Assembly: GCF_034351645.1 (NCBI RefSeq)
Contig: NZ_CP133782.1
Span: 5,300,001 to 5,364,000 of the forward strand
Reading direction: 5' to 3'
Length of the DNA: 64,000 nt
Source: Pseudomonas sp. DC1.2
GTDB lineage: Bacteria; Pseudomonadota; Gammaproteobacteria; Pseudomonadales; Pseudomonadaceae
A program made the position numbers and the translations under genes. The notes below the pieces were generated by a model, which saw only the letters and a list, made by a program, of their open reading frames with translations, was not told where the DNA came from and made no database searches. Position 1 is the first letter of the stretch. Every line of letters starts with the position of its first letter. This document shows positions 45,814-54,851 of the stretch, piece by piece.

Positions 45814-46446
45814 ATGACCCGCCCCGCCATTATTCGCAAACCTCGCGCACGCAGCCAGGCCCGGATCGATTCGATACTTGAGGCCGCCCGCACGCTGCTG
45901 GCCGCCGAGGGCGTGGCCAGTCTGTCGATCTACAGTGTTGCCGAGCGCGCACAGATCCCGCCCTCCTCCGTCTACCACTTCTTCGCCAGTGTACCGGCGC
46001 TGCTCGAAGCCCTGACTGCCGATGTTCACGCTGCGTTTCGTGCCTGCCTGCAAGCCCCCATCCATCACGAAACACTCAACTCCTGGCACGACCTGTCACG
46101 ACTGGTGGAGCAGCGTATGCTCGCCATCTACGACGAAGACGCCGCCGCCCGACAGCTGATCCTGGCCCAGCATGGTCTGACTGAAGTGACCCAGGCTGAC
46201 CGTCAGCACGACATCGAGCTGGGCGACCTGATGCACAAACTGTTCGACCATCACTTCGAATTGCCGAGACTTGCGACGGACGTCGATGTCTTTGCCCTGG
46301 CCATGGAGCTGGGCGATCGGGTTTATGCACGCTCGGTGCAGCAGCACGGGCAGATTACGCCGCGCATGGCGGAAGAAGGGATGCGGGTGTTTGACGCTTA
46401 TTTGGGGCTATACCTGCCGCCGTATTTGCCCAAACGTTTACTGTGA
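45814..46446 (+). CDS. TetR-family transcriptional regulator
   Basis: Protein of 210 aa with an N-terminal TetR helix-turn-helix (ILEAARTLLAAEGVASLSIYSVAERAQIPPSSVYHFF) and a helical effector domain with a His/Asp-rich centre (DRQHDIELGDLMHKLFDHHFELP). The ATG at 45814 is preceded by GCAGGAGACGCCA. It lies next to spuI, where P. aeruginosa has the agmatine regulator AguR, also TetR-type; orthology is only suggested by position. It could control spuI or the spu operon. Confidence 0.82.
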   Translation: MTRPAIIRKPRARSQARIDSILEAARTLLAAEGVASLSIYSVAERAQIPPSSVYHFFASVPALLEALTADVHAAFRACLQAPIHHETLNSWHDLSRLVEQRMLAIYDEDAAARQLILAQHGLTEVTQADRQHDIELGDLMHKLFDHHFELPRLATDVDVFALAMELGDRVYARSVQQHGQITPRMAEEGMRVFDAYLGLYLPPYLPKRLL

Positions 46447-46461
46447 TTGTTCCACGAGTCA

Positions 46462-46482
46462 TTCCCACGCAGCGCGTGGGAA
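46462..46482. terminator. Hairpin between convergent TetR gene and ssuF
   Basis: A 9-bp stem TTCCCACGC / GCGTGGGAA with a 3-nt loop, of the same family as the hairpin at 2199. A partial REP-like GGCCGGGCTCGCACC follows. Confidence 0.65.
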
Positions 46483-46523
46483 CGGCCGGGCTCGCACCCT
46501 CCGGGGTGTTCGCAATCACATGT

Positions 46524-46739
46524 TTATAGCTTGGCGATGGAGACTTCGGTGGATTTCACGAATGCAATCACTTCGCTGCCGACCACCAGTTCAAGCTCTT
46601 TCACCGAGCGAGTCGTGATCACCGACGTGACGATGCCGGAAGCAGTTTGAACGTCGATCTCCGACAACACGTCGCCCAGCACGATTTCCTTGATCGAGCC
46701 TTTGAACTGGTTACGAACGTTGATGGCTTTGATAGTCAT
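46524..46739 (-). CDS. ssuF: TOBE-domain (Mop-like) molybdopterin-binding protein SsuF
   Basis: Small protein of 71 aa consisting of a single TOBE/Mop domain (MTIKAINVRNQFKGSIKEI ... ITTRSVKELELVVGSEVIAFVKSTEVSIAKL), the fold that binds molybdate or similar oxyanions. As the last gene of an ssu operon it matches SsuF of P. putida, needed for sulfonate and sulfate-ester use, although its mechanism is unknown. The start ATG at 46739 lies 34 bp behind ssuB. Confidence 0.87.
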   Translation of the reverse strand: MTIKAINVRNQFKGSIKEIVLGDVLSEIDVQTASGIVTSVITTRSVKELELVVGSEVIAFVKSTEVSIAKL

Positions 46740-46773
46740 GATGTTGATTCCTGTCGTTGAGAGGAGGCTTGAG

Positions 46774-47580
46774 TTATTGAGCCCAGCGCAGTTGCGTAGG
46801 CAAAGGTGAAACAGGTTCCGGCTCCGGCGGCTCGCCGGGCAGAGACAACACACGGTTGAGCACTTCGGTTTCCAGCGCCGCCAGCCGATGGGAGCCGCGC
46901 ACCCGAGGGCGCGGTAGCTCAACATGAAGGTCGAGGCCGACTTCGCCCTCCTCGATCAGAATCACCCGATCAGCAATGGCCACCGCTTCACTGACGTCAT
47001 GGGTCACCAGCAACACAGTGAAGCCGTGTTTTTTCCAGAGTCGTTCGATCAGTTGCTGCATTTCAATTCGGGTCAACGCATCCAGAGCGCCCAAGGGTTC
47101 GTCCAGCAGCAATAGGCGCGGTTTGTGGACCAACGCGCGGGCCAGGGCCACACGTTGCTTCTGTCCACCGGACAAAGCGGCTGGCCACTCGTCGGCGCGA
47201 TCGGCCAGACCTACCGACTCCAGTGCTTCCAGTGCTTGCGGGCGCCAGTTGCCCTTGAGCCCAAGGCCGACGTTGTCGATGACCTTCTTCCAGGGCAGCA
47301 GGCGCGCTTCCTGGAACATCAATCGAGTGTCTTCCCGTGCCTCACTCAGCGGCGCGGCACCGGCCAGCAACTCACCGCCCGAGGGCAAGTCAAGACCGGC
47401 GAGCAAGCGCAGCAAGGTGCTTTTGCCGCAGCCGCTGCGACCGACCACGGCGACGAACTGACCCGCCGGGATGTGCAGGTCGATTTCACGCAACACCTGC
47501 CGCGAACCGAAGGTTTTTTGCAGTTTGCGCACCGCCAGCGGAATACCGCGCAGCAAGCGCGGGGGTTGTTGAGCCGTCAT
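46774..47580 (-). CDS. ssuB: Sulfonate ABC transporter ATPase SsuB
   Basis: ATPase of 268 aa. Walker A is GRSGCGKST (residues ~47-55), the signature is [16 protein letters not shown], and Walker B is [12 protein letters not shown]. It lacks a C-terminal TOBE extension, as usual for SsuB. The start ATG at 47580 overlaps the ssuC stop by 4 bp (ATGA). It energises alkanesulfonate import. Confidence 0.93.
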   Translation of the reverse strand: MTAQQPPRLLRGIPLAVRKLQKTFGSRQVLREIDLHIPAGQFVAVVGRSGCGKSTLLRLLAGLDLPSGGELLAGAAPLSEAREDTRLMFQEARLLPWKKVIDNVGLGLKGNWRPQALEALESVGLADRADEWPAALSGGQKQRVALARALVHKPRLLLLDEPLGALDALTRIEMQQLIERLWKKHGFTVLLVTHDVSEAVAIADRVILIEEGEVGLDLHVELPRPRVRGSHRLAALETEVLNRVLSLPGEPPEPEPVSPLPTQLRWAQ

Positions 47581-48359
47581 ACCGCACCTCCCTTGGCGAC
47601 TTGATAGGCCGGATGCCAGCGCAGCCACACGCGCTCAAGTCCACGGGCCGCGAGGTCGGCGAGTTTGCCGAGCACCGCGTACAGCAAAATGGCCACGACC
47701 ACGACGTCGGTCTGCAAGAACTCTCGAGCATTCATCGCCAGGTAGCCGATGCCGGAACTGGCAGAAATGGTTTCGGCAACAATCAGCGTCAGCCACATGA
47801 AGCCCAGTGCAAAACGCACCCCGACCAGAATCGACGGTAACGCGCCCGGCAAAATCACTTGGCGGAACAGGCTGAAACCGGACAAACCGTAACTGCGCGC
47901 CATCTCCACCAGCGCCGGATCGACATTACGAATGCCGTGATACGTATTGAGGTAAATCGGAAATACCGTGCCCAAGGCCACCAGGAAAATCTTCGCCGAC
48001 TCATCAATGCCGAACCACAGAATCACCAGGGGGATCAGGGCCAAGTGCGGCACGTTACGAATCATCTGCACCGAGCTGTCGAGCAACCGCTCGCCCCATT
48101 TCGACAGACCGGTGATGAACCCCAACGCCAGCCCGATGCTGCCGCCGATCACAAAACCCAGCGCCGCGCGCCAACTACTGATCGCCAGGTGCGTCCAGAT
48201 TTCACCGCTGCGCACCAGATGCGTGGCGGCTTCGATCACGGCCACGGGTGAGGGCAGAATTCGCGTCGATAACCAACCCGCCGACACTGACAACTGCCAC
48301 ACCGCCAGCAACAGCAATGGCAACGCCCAAGGCGCGAGGCTGTGGATAATTTTCTTCAT
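47577..48359 (-). CDS. ssuC: Sulfonate ABC transporter permease SsuC
   Basis: Permease of 260 aa with five to six membrane segments. The EAA-type loop lies at [26 protein letters not shown]. Family and length match SsuC. It is 9 bp downstream of ssuD and overlaps ssuB. Confidence 0.93.
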   Translation of the reverse strand: MKKIIHSLAPWALPLLLLAVWQLSVSAGWLSTRILPSPVAVIEAATHLVRSGEIWTHLAISSWRAALGFVIGGSIGLALGFITGLSKWGERLLDSSVQMIRNVPHLALIPLVILWFGIDESAKIFLVALGTVFPIYLNTYHGIRNVDPALVEMARSYGLSGFSLFRQVILPGALPSILVGVRFALGFMWLTLIVAETISASSGIGYLAMNAREFLQTDVVVVAILLYAVLGKLADLAARGLERVWLRWHPAYQVAKGGAV

Positions 48360-48368
48360 GATCGCGCC

Positions 48369-49517
48369 TCAGCTCTGAGACGCGGCTTTGGGAAGAATGT
48401 CGTTGGCGACCATCTCGCCAAACGGGCTAACGTAACTGGCACCTTTAGGCAGCTCAGGCCGTTCGATGTCCAGGTGCGGGAACAGCAACTCGGCGACGCG
48501 GTAGGACTCCTCCAGGTGCGGATAACCGGAGAAGATAAAGGTGTCGATGCCCAGGTCCGCGTATTCCTTGACGCGAGCGGCCACGGTCGGACCGTCCCCC
48601 ACCAACGCGGTGCCCGCACCGCCGCGCACCAGACCGACGCCAGCCCAGAGGTTAGGGCTGACTTCCAGATTGTCGCGGCTACCACCATGCAAAGCCGCCA
48701 TGCGCTGCTGCCCCACCGAATCGAAGCGCGCCAGAGACTCCTGGGCGCGCGCAATCGTCTCGTCATCGACATGGGAAATCAGCCGATCAGCGGCTTGCCA
48801 AGCTTCTTCATTGGTCTCGCGGACGATTACATGCAAGCGAATGCCGAAACGCAGGGTGCGTCCCAGCTTCGCGGCTTTGGCGCGCACCTGGGCAATTTTT
48901 TCGGCCACGGCAGCCGGGGGTTCGCCCCAGGTCAGGACCATCTCGACTTGTTCTGCGGCGAGGTCCTGAGCCGCTTCCGACGAGCCGCCGAAGTACAGCG
49001 GCGGACGCGGTTGCTGAATCGGCGGGTAAAGCAATTTCGCGCCTTTCACGCTGATGTGCTGACCGTCGTAGTCTACGGTTTCGCCTTCCAGCACACGGCG
49101 CCAGATGCGGGTGAACTCCACCGAGGCCTGATAGCGCTCTTCATGACTGAGAAACAAACCGTCGCCGGCCAACTCTTCCGGATCACCGCCGGTCACCAGA
49201 TTGAACAGCGCCCGCCCGCCGGATAAACGATCCAGAGTCGCTGCCTGCCGCGCCGCCACCGTAGGGGAAATGATCCCGGGGCGCAGGGCGACCAGAAATT
49301 TCAAACGCTGGGTCACCGGGATCAGCGACGCCGCCACCAACCACGAATCTTCGCAGGAGCGGCCAGTGGGAATCAGCACCCCACCAAAACCCAAACGATC
49401 CGCCGCTTGCGCGATCTGTTGCAAGTAACCGTGGTCAACGGCGCGAGCGCCTTCGGCGGTGCCAAGGTAATGGCCGTCGCCGTGGGTAGGCAGGAACCAG
49501 AAGATATTGAGGCTCAT
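48369..49517 (-). CDS. ssuD: FMNH2-dependent alkanesulfonate monooxygenase SsuD
   Basis: Protein of 382 aa of the bacterial luciferase fold that cleaves alkanesulfonates to sulfite and aldehyde with FMNH2 and oxygen. Family features are [14 protein letters not shown] at the N-terminus, [24 protein letters not shown], and [31 protein letters not shown]. It gets its reduced flavin from SsuE, encoded in the same operon. Confidence 0.96.
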   Translation of the reverse strand: MSLNIFWFLPTHGDGHYLGTAEGARAVDHGYLQQIAQAADRLGFGGVLIPTGRSCEDSWLVAASLIPVTQRLKFLVALRPGIISPTVAARQAATLDRLSGGRALFNLVTGGDPEELAGDGLFLSHEERYQASVEFTRIWRRVLEGETVDYDGQHISVKGAKLLYPPIQQPRPPLYFGGSSEAAQDLAAEQVEMVLTWGEPPAAVAEKIAQVRAKAAKLGRTLRFGIRLHVIVRETNEEAWQAADRLISHVDDETIARAQESLARFDSVGQQRMAALHGGSRDNLEVSPNLWAGVGLVRGGAGTALVGDGPTVAARVKEYADLGIDTFIFSGYPHLEESYRVAELLFPHLDIERPELPKGASYVSPFGEMVANDILPKAASQS

Positions 49518-49542
49518 GGAGTGGTCTCCTTAGGAAATCAAA

Positions 49543-50514
49543 TTACTGCGCTGTGGCAACGGCGGGCGTGGGCGTGGGCGTCCAGATCACATCTTTAATG
49601 CTGAGCGGCTTCGGAATCAGCTTGAGCTGGTAGAAGCTGTCGGCAATTTTCTGTTGGGCGGCGACCACTTCAGGGGTCAGGAACGATGCACCATAGCCCT
49701 GGCGTTTTACCGACGTCAGGGTGATGTCCGCCGACAGACCGAGCAGTGGCGAAACTTGCTGGGTTACATCGTCAGGATTGGCCTTGGACCATTCGCCGAC
49801 AGCGCGCACTTCTTCAATGAGGGCCTTGATCACCTGAGGATTTTTCTGTGCGTAAGGTTTGGTCGCCAGGTAGAACTGGTGGTTGTCAACGATGCCTTGG
49901 CCATCGCGCAGGGTGCGCGCTTGCAGTTGTTGCTCGGCAGCCGCCTGGTACGGATCCCAGATCACCCACGCATCCACGCTGCCCCGCTCGAACGCGGCGC
50001 GAGCATCAGCGGGCGGCAGGAAGACAGTCTGGATGTCGGTGTACTTGAGGCCGGCCTCTTCGAGGGCGCGGACCAGCAGGTAATGGACGTTCGAGCCTTT
50101 ATTGAGCACGACCTTCTTGCCCTTGAGTTCCCGCACCGATTTGATCGGCGAATCCTTGGGCACCAGGATCGCTTCGCTGTGAGGCGCCGGTGGCTCGTAG
50201 GCGACGTACAGCAGGTCGGCGCCGGCCGCCTGCGCAAAGACCGGCGGAGTTTCGCCTGTGACGCCGAAGTCGATGGAGCCGACGTTCAGCCCTTCGAGCA
50301 ACTGTGGGCCGCCGGGGAATTCAGTCCATTGCACTTCTACGCCTTGGGCAGCGAGGCGCTTTTCGAGGGTGCCTTTGGCTTTGAGCAGCACCAGAGTGCC
50401 GTACTTTTGATAGCCGATCCGAAGGGTTTCGGCCTGAGCTTGAGTAATGACGCCGAAGGACACAGCCGCAACAAACAGAGCGACCAGACCACGACGCAAA
50501 ATGACAGTGCGCAT
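49543..50514 (-). CDS. ssuA: Sulfonate ABC transporter substrate-binding protein SsuA
   Basis: Protein of 323 aa with a signal peptide (ILRRGLVALFVAAVSFGVITQAQA). The mature part starts ETLRIGYQKYGTLVLLKAKG, typical of the nitrate/sulfonate/taurine binding family; GVTGETPPVFAQAAGADLLYVAYEP lines the ligand cleft. The start ATG is at 50514; 12 extra codons to 50550 are not homologous. It lies between ssuE and ssuD. Confidence 0.94.
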   Translation of the reverse strand: MRTVILRRGLVALFVAAVSFGVITQAQAETLRIGYQKYGTLVLLKAKGTLEKRLAAQGVEVQWTEFPGGPQLLEGLNVGSIDFGVTGETPPVFAQAAGADLLYVAYEPPAPHSEAILVPKDSPIKSVRELKGKKVVLNKGSNVHYLLVRALEEAGLKYTDIQTVFLPPADARAAFERGSVDAWVIWDPYQAAAEQQLQARTLRDGQGIVDNHQFYLATKPYAQKNPQVIKALIEEVRAVGEWSKANPDDVTQQVSPLLGLSADITLTSVKRQGYGASFLTPEVVAAQQKIADSFYQLKLIPKPLSIKDVIWTPTPTPAVATAQ

Positions 50515-50614
50515 GGCGCTCTCCTTTTTGCTGTTGGGTTTTGGCTGCACCTGCCAAGCCGTTAGCGGCTGAGTAAGGTGAGTGCTTCACATTTCAGGGT
50601 GGCTTGAGTGCTGC

Positions 50615-51208
50615 TTAAATACTCCAGCGAGCACTCAACAGACGTTCGTTCAATAAGCCGGGATCGAGCGGCTTGGGCCGCCGCGCCATGGCGCTGAAAA
50701 ACTGCTCCAACGCCTCATTCAACCGTTGCTCCAGCGCTGGAACCAATTGCGCCTGGGCACTGCCTTCGCCATACGCAATCTGGCTGTCCTCGGCAAAAAT
50801 CCCCTGGAGCATTTCCTGGGCTTTCAACGCTGACAACACTGGCTTGAGCGCGTAATCCACCGCCAGCATGTGGGCGATGCTGCCGCCCGTCGCCATCGGC
50901 AACACCACCTTGTGGCTCAAGGCGCGCTCGGGCAACAGGTCCAGTATGGTTTTCAGTGCGCCGGAGAACGACGCTTTGTAGACAGGCGTCGCGATCAACA
51001 GGCCATCGGCATTGTCGATCTGTTGCAGCAGGTCGATCACCTTCGGGCTGTCGAAGCGTGCATGCAGCAAGTCTTCGGCCGGGAAGTCCCGTACCTGATA
51101 ACTCACCACTTCCACTCCTTGCCCTTGCAACCAACGCTGAGAATGCTCCAACAGCACTCCGGAACGAGAGCGTTGGCTGGGACTGCCACCGAGAGAGACG
51201 ACCAGCAT
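50615..51208 (-). CDS. ssuE: NAD(P)H-dependent FMN reductase SsuE
   Basis: Flavodoxin-like reductase of 197 aa with the FMN loop [13 protein letters not shown] (residues 5-17) and [21 protein letters not shown]. It supplies FMNH2 to SsuD. It is the first gene of the ssu operon. The region upstream (51209-51357) is very A/T-rich and carries a dyad at 51282-51301. Confidence 0.95.
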   Translation of the reverse strand: MLVVSLGGSPSQRSRSGVLLEHSQRWLQGQGVEVVSYQVRDFPAEDLLHARFDSPKVIDLLQQIDNADGLLIATPVYKASFSGALKTILDLLPERALSHKVVLPMATGGSIAHMLAVDYALKPVLSALKAQEMLQGIFAEDSQIAYGEGSAQAQLVPALEQRLNEALEQFFSAMARRPKPLDPGLLNERLLSARWSI

Positions 51209-51281
51209 TCAGACGATTCCTTAAGCGGTGTGGGCGATTCGCGGTTCGCGATCTCGTTTCGAAGGAATGACCTTAACAGGT

Positions 51282-51301
51282 GATTTATATATCGATAAAT
51301 C
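51282..51301. promoter_or_regulatory. A/T-rich dyad upstream of ssuE
   Basis: GATTTAT-ATATCG-ATAAATC has perfect 7-bp arms around a 6-bp spacer containing ATCG, 74 bp before the ssuE start. A similar dyad (52152-52169) precedes lsfA, which suggests a common sulfur-starvation regulator. No known consensus is claimed. Confidence 0.55.
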
Positions 51302-51357
51302 ATATTTATTCATTTGATTATTCCTTAAGGTTCTATGCGGATTGCCTAATTCCAGGC

Positions 51358-51384
51358 AAAAAAACAGGCCGTCGGAACGGCCTG
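51358..51384 (-). terminator. Intrinsic terminator of lsfA
   Basis: On the minus strand the stem CAGGCCGT / ACGGCCTG (8 bp, 4-nt loop) is followed by seven T (plus-strand A at 51358-51364). It separates lsfA from the ssu promoter. Confidence 0.9.
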
Positions 51385-51448
51385 AAATCCCTTGCTGTGT
51401 GAATCCAGTTCACATCTGAATGCTGCGGCACACACACGACTTGAATAC

Positions 51449-52087
51449 TTACCTGTTCGGCTGCGGCGTCAGGCGCAGGTAGGGCTTAACGGCGCGGTAG
51501 CCTTTGGGAAAGCGCTTGTTGATCTCATCTTCGTCCTTGAGCGACGGCACAATCACCACCTCGTCACCGTCCTGCCAGTTAGCCGGCGTGGCCACCTTGT
51601 AGTTATCGGTGAGTTGCAGCGAATCGATCACCCGCAGGATTTCATGGAAGTTACGACCGGTGCTGGCCGGGTAGGTGATGGTCAGCCGTACTTTCTTGTT
51701 CGGGTCGATCACGAACAGCGAACGGACCGTCAGTGTGTCATTGGCATTCGGGTGAATCAGGTCGTACAAGTCCGAGACCTTGCGGTCTGCATCGGCGAGG
51801 ATCGGGAAGTTGACGATCGTGTGCTGGGTCTCGTTGATGTCTTCGATCCACTTGTGGTGCGAGTCCACCGGGTCCACGGACAGGGCGATGGCCTTGACAC
51901 CCCGCTGCGCGAACTCTTCCTTCAGCTTGGCGGTAAACCCCAACTCAGTGGTACACACCGGCGTGAAGTCTGCCGGATGGGAGAACAGCACCCCCCAGCT
52001 ATCGCCCAGCCATTCGTGGAAACGGATGGTGCCGGCGCTGGAGTCCTGCTCGAAATCGGGGGCGATGTCGCCCAGTCTGAGGCTCAT
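51449..52087 (-). CDS. lsfA: 1-Cys peroxiredoxin LsfA
   Basis: Protein of 212 aa of the Prx6 class that reduces peroxides in the cytoplasm. The peroxidatic Cys45 lies in FSHPADFTPVCTTELG and no resolving Cys is seen. C-terminal features LRVIDSLQLTDNYKVATPANWQDG fit the class. In Pseudomonas, lsfA is induced by sulfur limitation and located near ssu genes, which fits this position and the shared dyad motif. Confidence 0.93.
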   Translation of the reverse strand: MSLRLGDIAPDFEQDSSAGTIRFHEWLGDSWGVLFSHPADFTPVCTTELGFTAKLKEEFAQRGVKAIALSVDPVDSHHKWIEDINETQHTIVNFPILADADRKVSDLYDLIHPNANDTLTVRSLFVIDPNKKVRLTITYPASTGRNFHEILRVIDSLQLTDNYKVATPANWQDGDEVVIVPSLKDEDEINKRFPKGYRAVKPYLRLTPQPNR

Positions 52088-52151
52088 GGTGCTGCTCCTG
52101 ATGAGTGCTGATTGAGCTCAACTGTGCCTGTGTTTGCGATTAGTTAAAAAG

Positions 52152-52169
52152 AATAAATATCGATTTATT
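52152..52169. promoter_or_regulatory. A/T-rich dyad upstream of lsfA
   Basis: AATAAAT-ATCG-ATTTATT has perfect 7-bp arms, 65 bp before the lsfA start, inside a 55-bp A/T-rich block. It resembles the ssuE dyad in core and distance to the start. The rest of the gap to 52315 shows no gene. Confidence 0.55.
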
Positions 52170-52315
52170 TAGAAGATAAAAGAATATTAAAGATCTGTTC
52201 ACTGGACCCGAACGAGCATCAGGACGAACATCAGCCCCAAGGTTCGAGAAGGCCTTGAGTAGCTGCAAAGAGGGAAATTCGGGGAAGGCTTGCGGGGGTG
52301 AGTCTGAACTGAAAA

Positions 52316-52354
52316 TGTAAAAAGCCCCACTCGGCGTGTTGCCGGGCGGGGCTT
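52316..52354 (-). terminator. Intrinsic terminator of the OprD-family porin gene
   Basis: On the minus strand AAGCCCC pairs with GGGGCTT (plus an inner GCCG/CGGC step), followed by a T-run (plus-strand AAAAA around 52319-52323). Confidence 0.85.
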
Positions 52355-52383
52355 GTCTACTCAGGCTTGCAAGAACGCGCTGA

Positions 52384-53712
52384 TTACAACAGCGGGATCG
52401 AGTAGCTGACGATCAGACGGTTTTCGTCTTGGTCGCGAGTAGCAACATCGGTGCGCCACATTGCATTTTTCCAGGCAACACCGAGGTTTTTCAGCGGGCC
52501 TTGTGGAACAACATAACCTACGGTCAGGTCACGTTCCCACTCAGTCTTGTCGCCAGTGGTAGAAGCAATGTTGTTACCACGCAGGTAGATCACACCAGCG
52601 GTCAGGCCTGGCAGGCCGACTTTGGCGAAGTCATACGCGTAGCGAGCTTGCCAGGTACGTTCGCCAGCACGGGCAAACTTCTGGATCTGCATGTCGGTAG
52701 TGGTGCTGTTCGACGAGCCATCACCTTGGTTCAGCCAAGGGAAATCGCTGTCGCCCTTGGTGTACTGGTAGCCGCCGCCGAAGGTGTGACCTTCAACCGA
52801 GTACAAAGCCAGGTAGCTGTAGAGGTCGTTGTCGACTTTACCGCTGGTCTGAGGCTTGTTGTCACTGTAGTAACCGGACGTGTAATACCCAGAAGTATTG
52901 CCGTTGGCACCGTTGTCACGGCTGCGGTAGTAACGCAGGTCACTTTTCAGGACGCCAGGACCGATGGACCAGTTATGTACCAGGCCCAGGAAGTTCTGCG
53001 AGTAGAAATCCTTCAGCTCGCCGTAGTAGTACGAAGCGGTCAGGTCTTTGGTGATTTTGTAGTCAGCACCACCGTAGTAGAACTTGTTGCTGAACTTGCC
53101 GGTGTCGTAGTTGGAGCCTTTGTTGGCGCCAGCGATCGACAGATCTTCGTCGTTGCTGGAGTTACGGCCCTTCGCGGACTCGATCTGACCAGCGGTCAGG
53201 GTCAGGTCTTTGATGTCATTCGAGGTGATCTGGCCACCGGTGAAGGTTTGTGGCAACAGACGACCGTCGTTGGACTTAATGACCGGGTTGTTTGGCTGCA
53301 AGGTACCGATTTTCAGCTCGGTCTGGGAGATCTTGACCTTACCGGTCAGACCCAGGCTACCGAAGTCTGGAACAGCGCTGTTGCCATCGCTCGGGAACAC
53401 GGTGCCGCCAGAAGCGGTGCCGCTGGAGTTACCGCTTTTGGCCGGGCTGGAATCCAGACGCACGCCGTACAAACCGATAGCGTCAACACCGAACTGAACA
53501 GTACCTTGGGTGTAACCCGAGATGAAACGCAGATCGAAGCCTTGGCCCCATTCTTCGTTTTTGTTCGCGCCGGTACCGCTACGGTTATCGGTGTTGATGT
53601 AGAAGTTACGCAGACCCAGGGTGGCCTTGCTGTCTTCGATGAAACCCGCGGCGCCTGCTTGCTGCGCCAAAACCCCTACGGCCACTGCCAGGGCCAAAGT
53701 GGACTTATTCAT
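52384..53712 (-). CDS. OprD-family outer-membrane porin, OprE-like
   Basis: Porin of 442 aa with a signal peptide (MNKSTLALAVAVGVLAQQAGA) and the OprD start GFIEDSKATLGLRNFYIN. An 18-strand barrel is expected; the last residues (ENRLIVSYSIPLL) form the terminal strand, although with Leu instead of the usual Phe. The glycine- and serine-rich part around residues 90-115 is a likely surface loop. Position near the spu/agu neighbourhood fits OprE (PA0291) of P. aeruginosa. Substrate unknown; amino acids and small organics are typical. Confidence 0.87.
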   Translation of the reverse strand: MNKSTLALAVAVGVLAQQAGAAGFIEDSKATLGLRNFYINTDNRSGTGANKNEEWGQGFDLRFISGYTQGTVQFGVDAIGLYGVRLDSSPAKSGNSSGTASGGTVFPSDGNSAVPDFGSLGLTGKVKISQTELKIGTLQPNNPVIKSNDGRLLPQTFTGGQITSNDIKDLTLTAGQIESAKGRNSSNDEDLSIAGANKGSNYDTGKFSNKFYYGGADYKITKDLTASYYYGELKDFYSQNFLGLVHNWSIGPGVLKSDLRYYRSRDNGANGNTSGYYTSGYYSDNKPQTSGKVDNDLYSYLALYSVEGHTFGGGYQYTKGDSDFPWLNQGDGSSNSTTTDMQIQKFARAGERTWQARYAYDFAKVGLPGLTAGVIYLRGNNIASTTGDKTEWERDLTVGYVVPQGPLKNLGVAWKNAMWRTDVATRDQDENRLIVSYSIPLL

Positions 53713-54152
53713 GTTTCGCTCCTCTCGTTTCTAATTCTTGTGTTCCTGGTCCTGGGTCGTATGCCCTGGATCCTAACGGTTCGCGATTAGCGCCCGACCG
53801 TGACTGATAAGTCAATCGTAACCATCAGTGTCTACGACCTTGGTCTAATCGCCGTGATTTGGTCCATGCAGGGTAGTGAGTTCCTGATAAATCCAAAAAG
53901 AACTATTTCATTCTTTTTCATACCGCTAGGGAATATAGCTCATTGCTACAAATTCGCGCCGGGCTACGGGCTATCGGCGCATAAGCTCATTCCTAGAGGA
54001 TATTTATTTGCCTTTTTTTTGATCGATTAGCTTTGGCGCATCAGGGATACGTCAATCCCTATCGAAAAGGCGACGCCATAATGGCCAAACGCGCACTATC
54101 CAGTCAAATTGTTACAGTTTGTATATCAATATTAATTTCATGAGGTATTCAA
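53713..54152. other. 440-bp intergenic region with no supported gene
   Basis: Upstream of the porin gene, A/T-richer than the flanks, with a T-run (54012-54021) and an ATTCTTTTTCATACC block near 53910. It should contain the porin promoter. A 76-codon open frame at 53800-54030 has no ribosome-binding site or recognisable content. Toward its end the region runs into the tauA fossil, whose signal-peptide part is missing. Confidence 0.6.
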
Positions 54153-54801
54153 GCCGCCAACCCCAAGGTCGGCTATCAAACCGGTGTCGACCCCAGCAAA
54201 GTACCTCAGGCAGATGGCGTTTTTGAGACAGCAATGGGACAGAAAATTGACTGGCTCTGTTTCAACAGTGAAACAAACGAAGTCAGGACCATCGCGTCCG
54301 GCGATGTGCAGAGCGGCAACCCTGACTCCAGCACCCTGCGGCAGCAGCATCAATAAACCGGAAGATCTGATCGACAACCCCCTCGCGACACCCTTCGCTT
54401 CTACCGCCCATTACTGCCAGTTCAGCGCCTTAAAGCACGAAGGCCTGGACACTTCGAACGTTAAAGTAATGAACCCGCAACCGGCGCCAATCACCGCTGC
54501 TCCGAAACGTGATCACGTTGACGGCGCCTTGGCCTGGTCACCGGCCCTGGGGGAAACCCGTAAGACGGGCAAGACTTTGACCGACGCCGCAGAGGTTGGC
54601 TTATGGGGCGCACCAACCGTCGATAAAGATAGCTAAACCGCTGATTCGTTGGCGATGCAAAAACTCGCAAAATTGACGGAGGCCAATGCCGCCGGCATAC
54701 CGAAACTGTTGACAACGAAGTTCTTGAAGGCGCAACGGAAAATAGAACCCGGGCTGTCCGACTGCGCGCCGTCTGACAGCGCGACATTCGTACAGCAGTA
54801 A
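54153..54801 (+). pseudogene. tauA: Decayed taurine-binding protein gene (tauA fossil)
   Basis: The first frame reads AANPKVGYQTGVDPSKVPQA and on through GQKIDW to a TAA at 54354. The homology continues one frame over as INKPEDLIDNPLATPFASTAHY, then WSPALGETRKTGKTLTDAAEVG, to a TAA at 54634 at the codon where TauA has Trp (WTADS). It then goes on as TADSLAMQKLAKLTEANAAGIPKLL and ends in FVQQ with a TAA at 54801. This is TauA order throughout, with the signal peptide lost, ~30 residues deleted at the frameshift, ~50 lost near the C-terminus and many substitutions. No tauBCD genes are adjacent. Confidence 0.85.
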
Positions 54802-54820
54802 CGGTCATCTCGGGTGATGA

Positions 54821-54847
54821 GGGTTCCCACGCGCGACGTGGGGACCC
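54821..54847. terminator. Hairpin downstream of argA, CCCACGC family
   Basis: GGGTTCCCACG / CGTGGGGACCC stem (11 bp, one G-T pair) with a 5-nt loop, immediately behind the argA stop on the minus strand. It is related to the hairpins at 2199, 10781 and 46462. Confidence 0.65.
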
Positions 54848-54851
54848 TGCG

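Noticed and set aside
53800..54030. 76-codon open frame upstream of the porin gene
   Set aside because: No ribosome-binding site, biased composition from an A/T-rich promoter region, no recognisable domain.
54184..54636. 150-codon open frame taken as an intact gene
   Set aside because: Its first third is out of frame with the TauA homology that runs in the neighbouring frame, so it is part of a frameshifted fossil.
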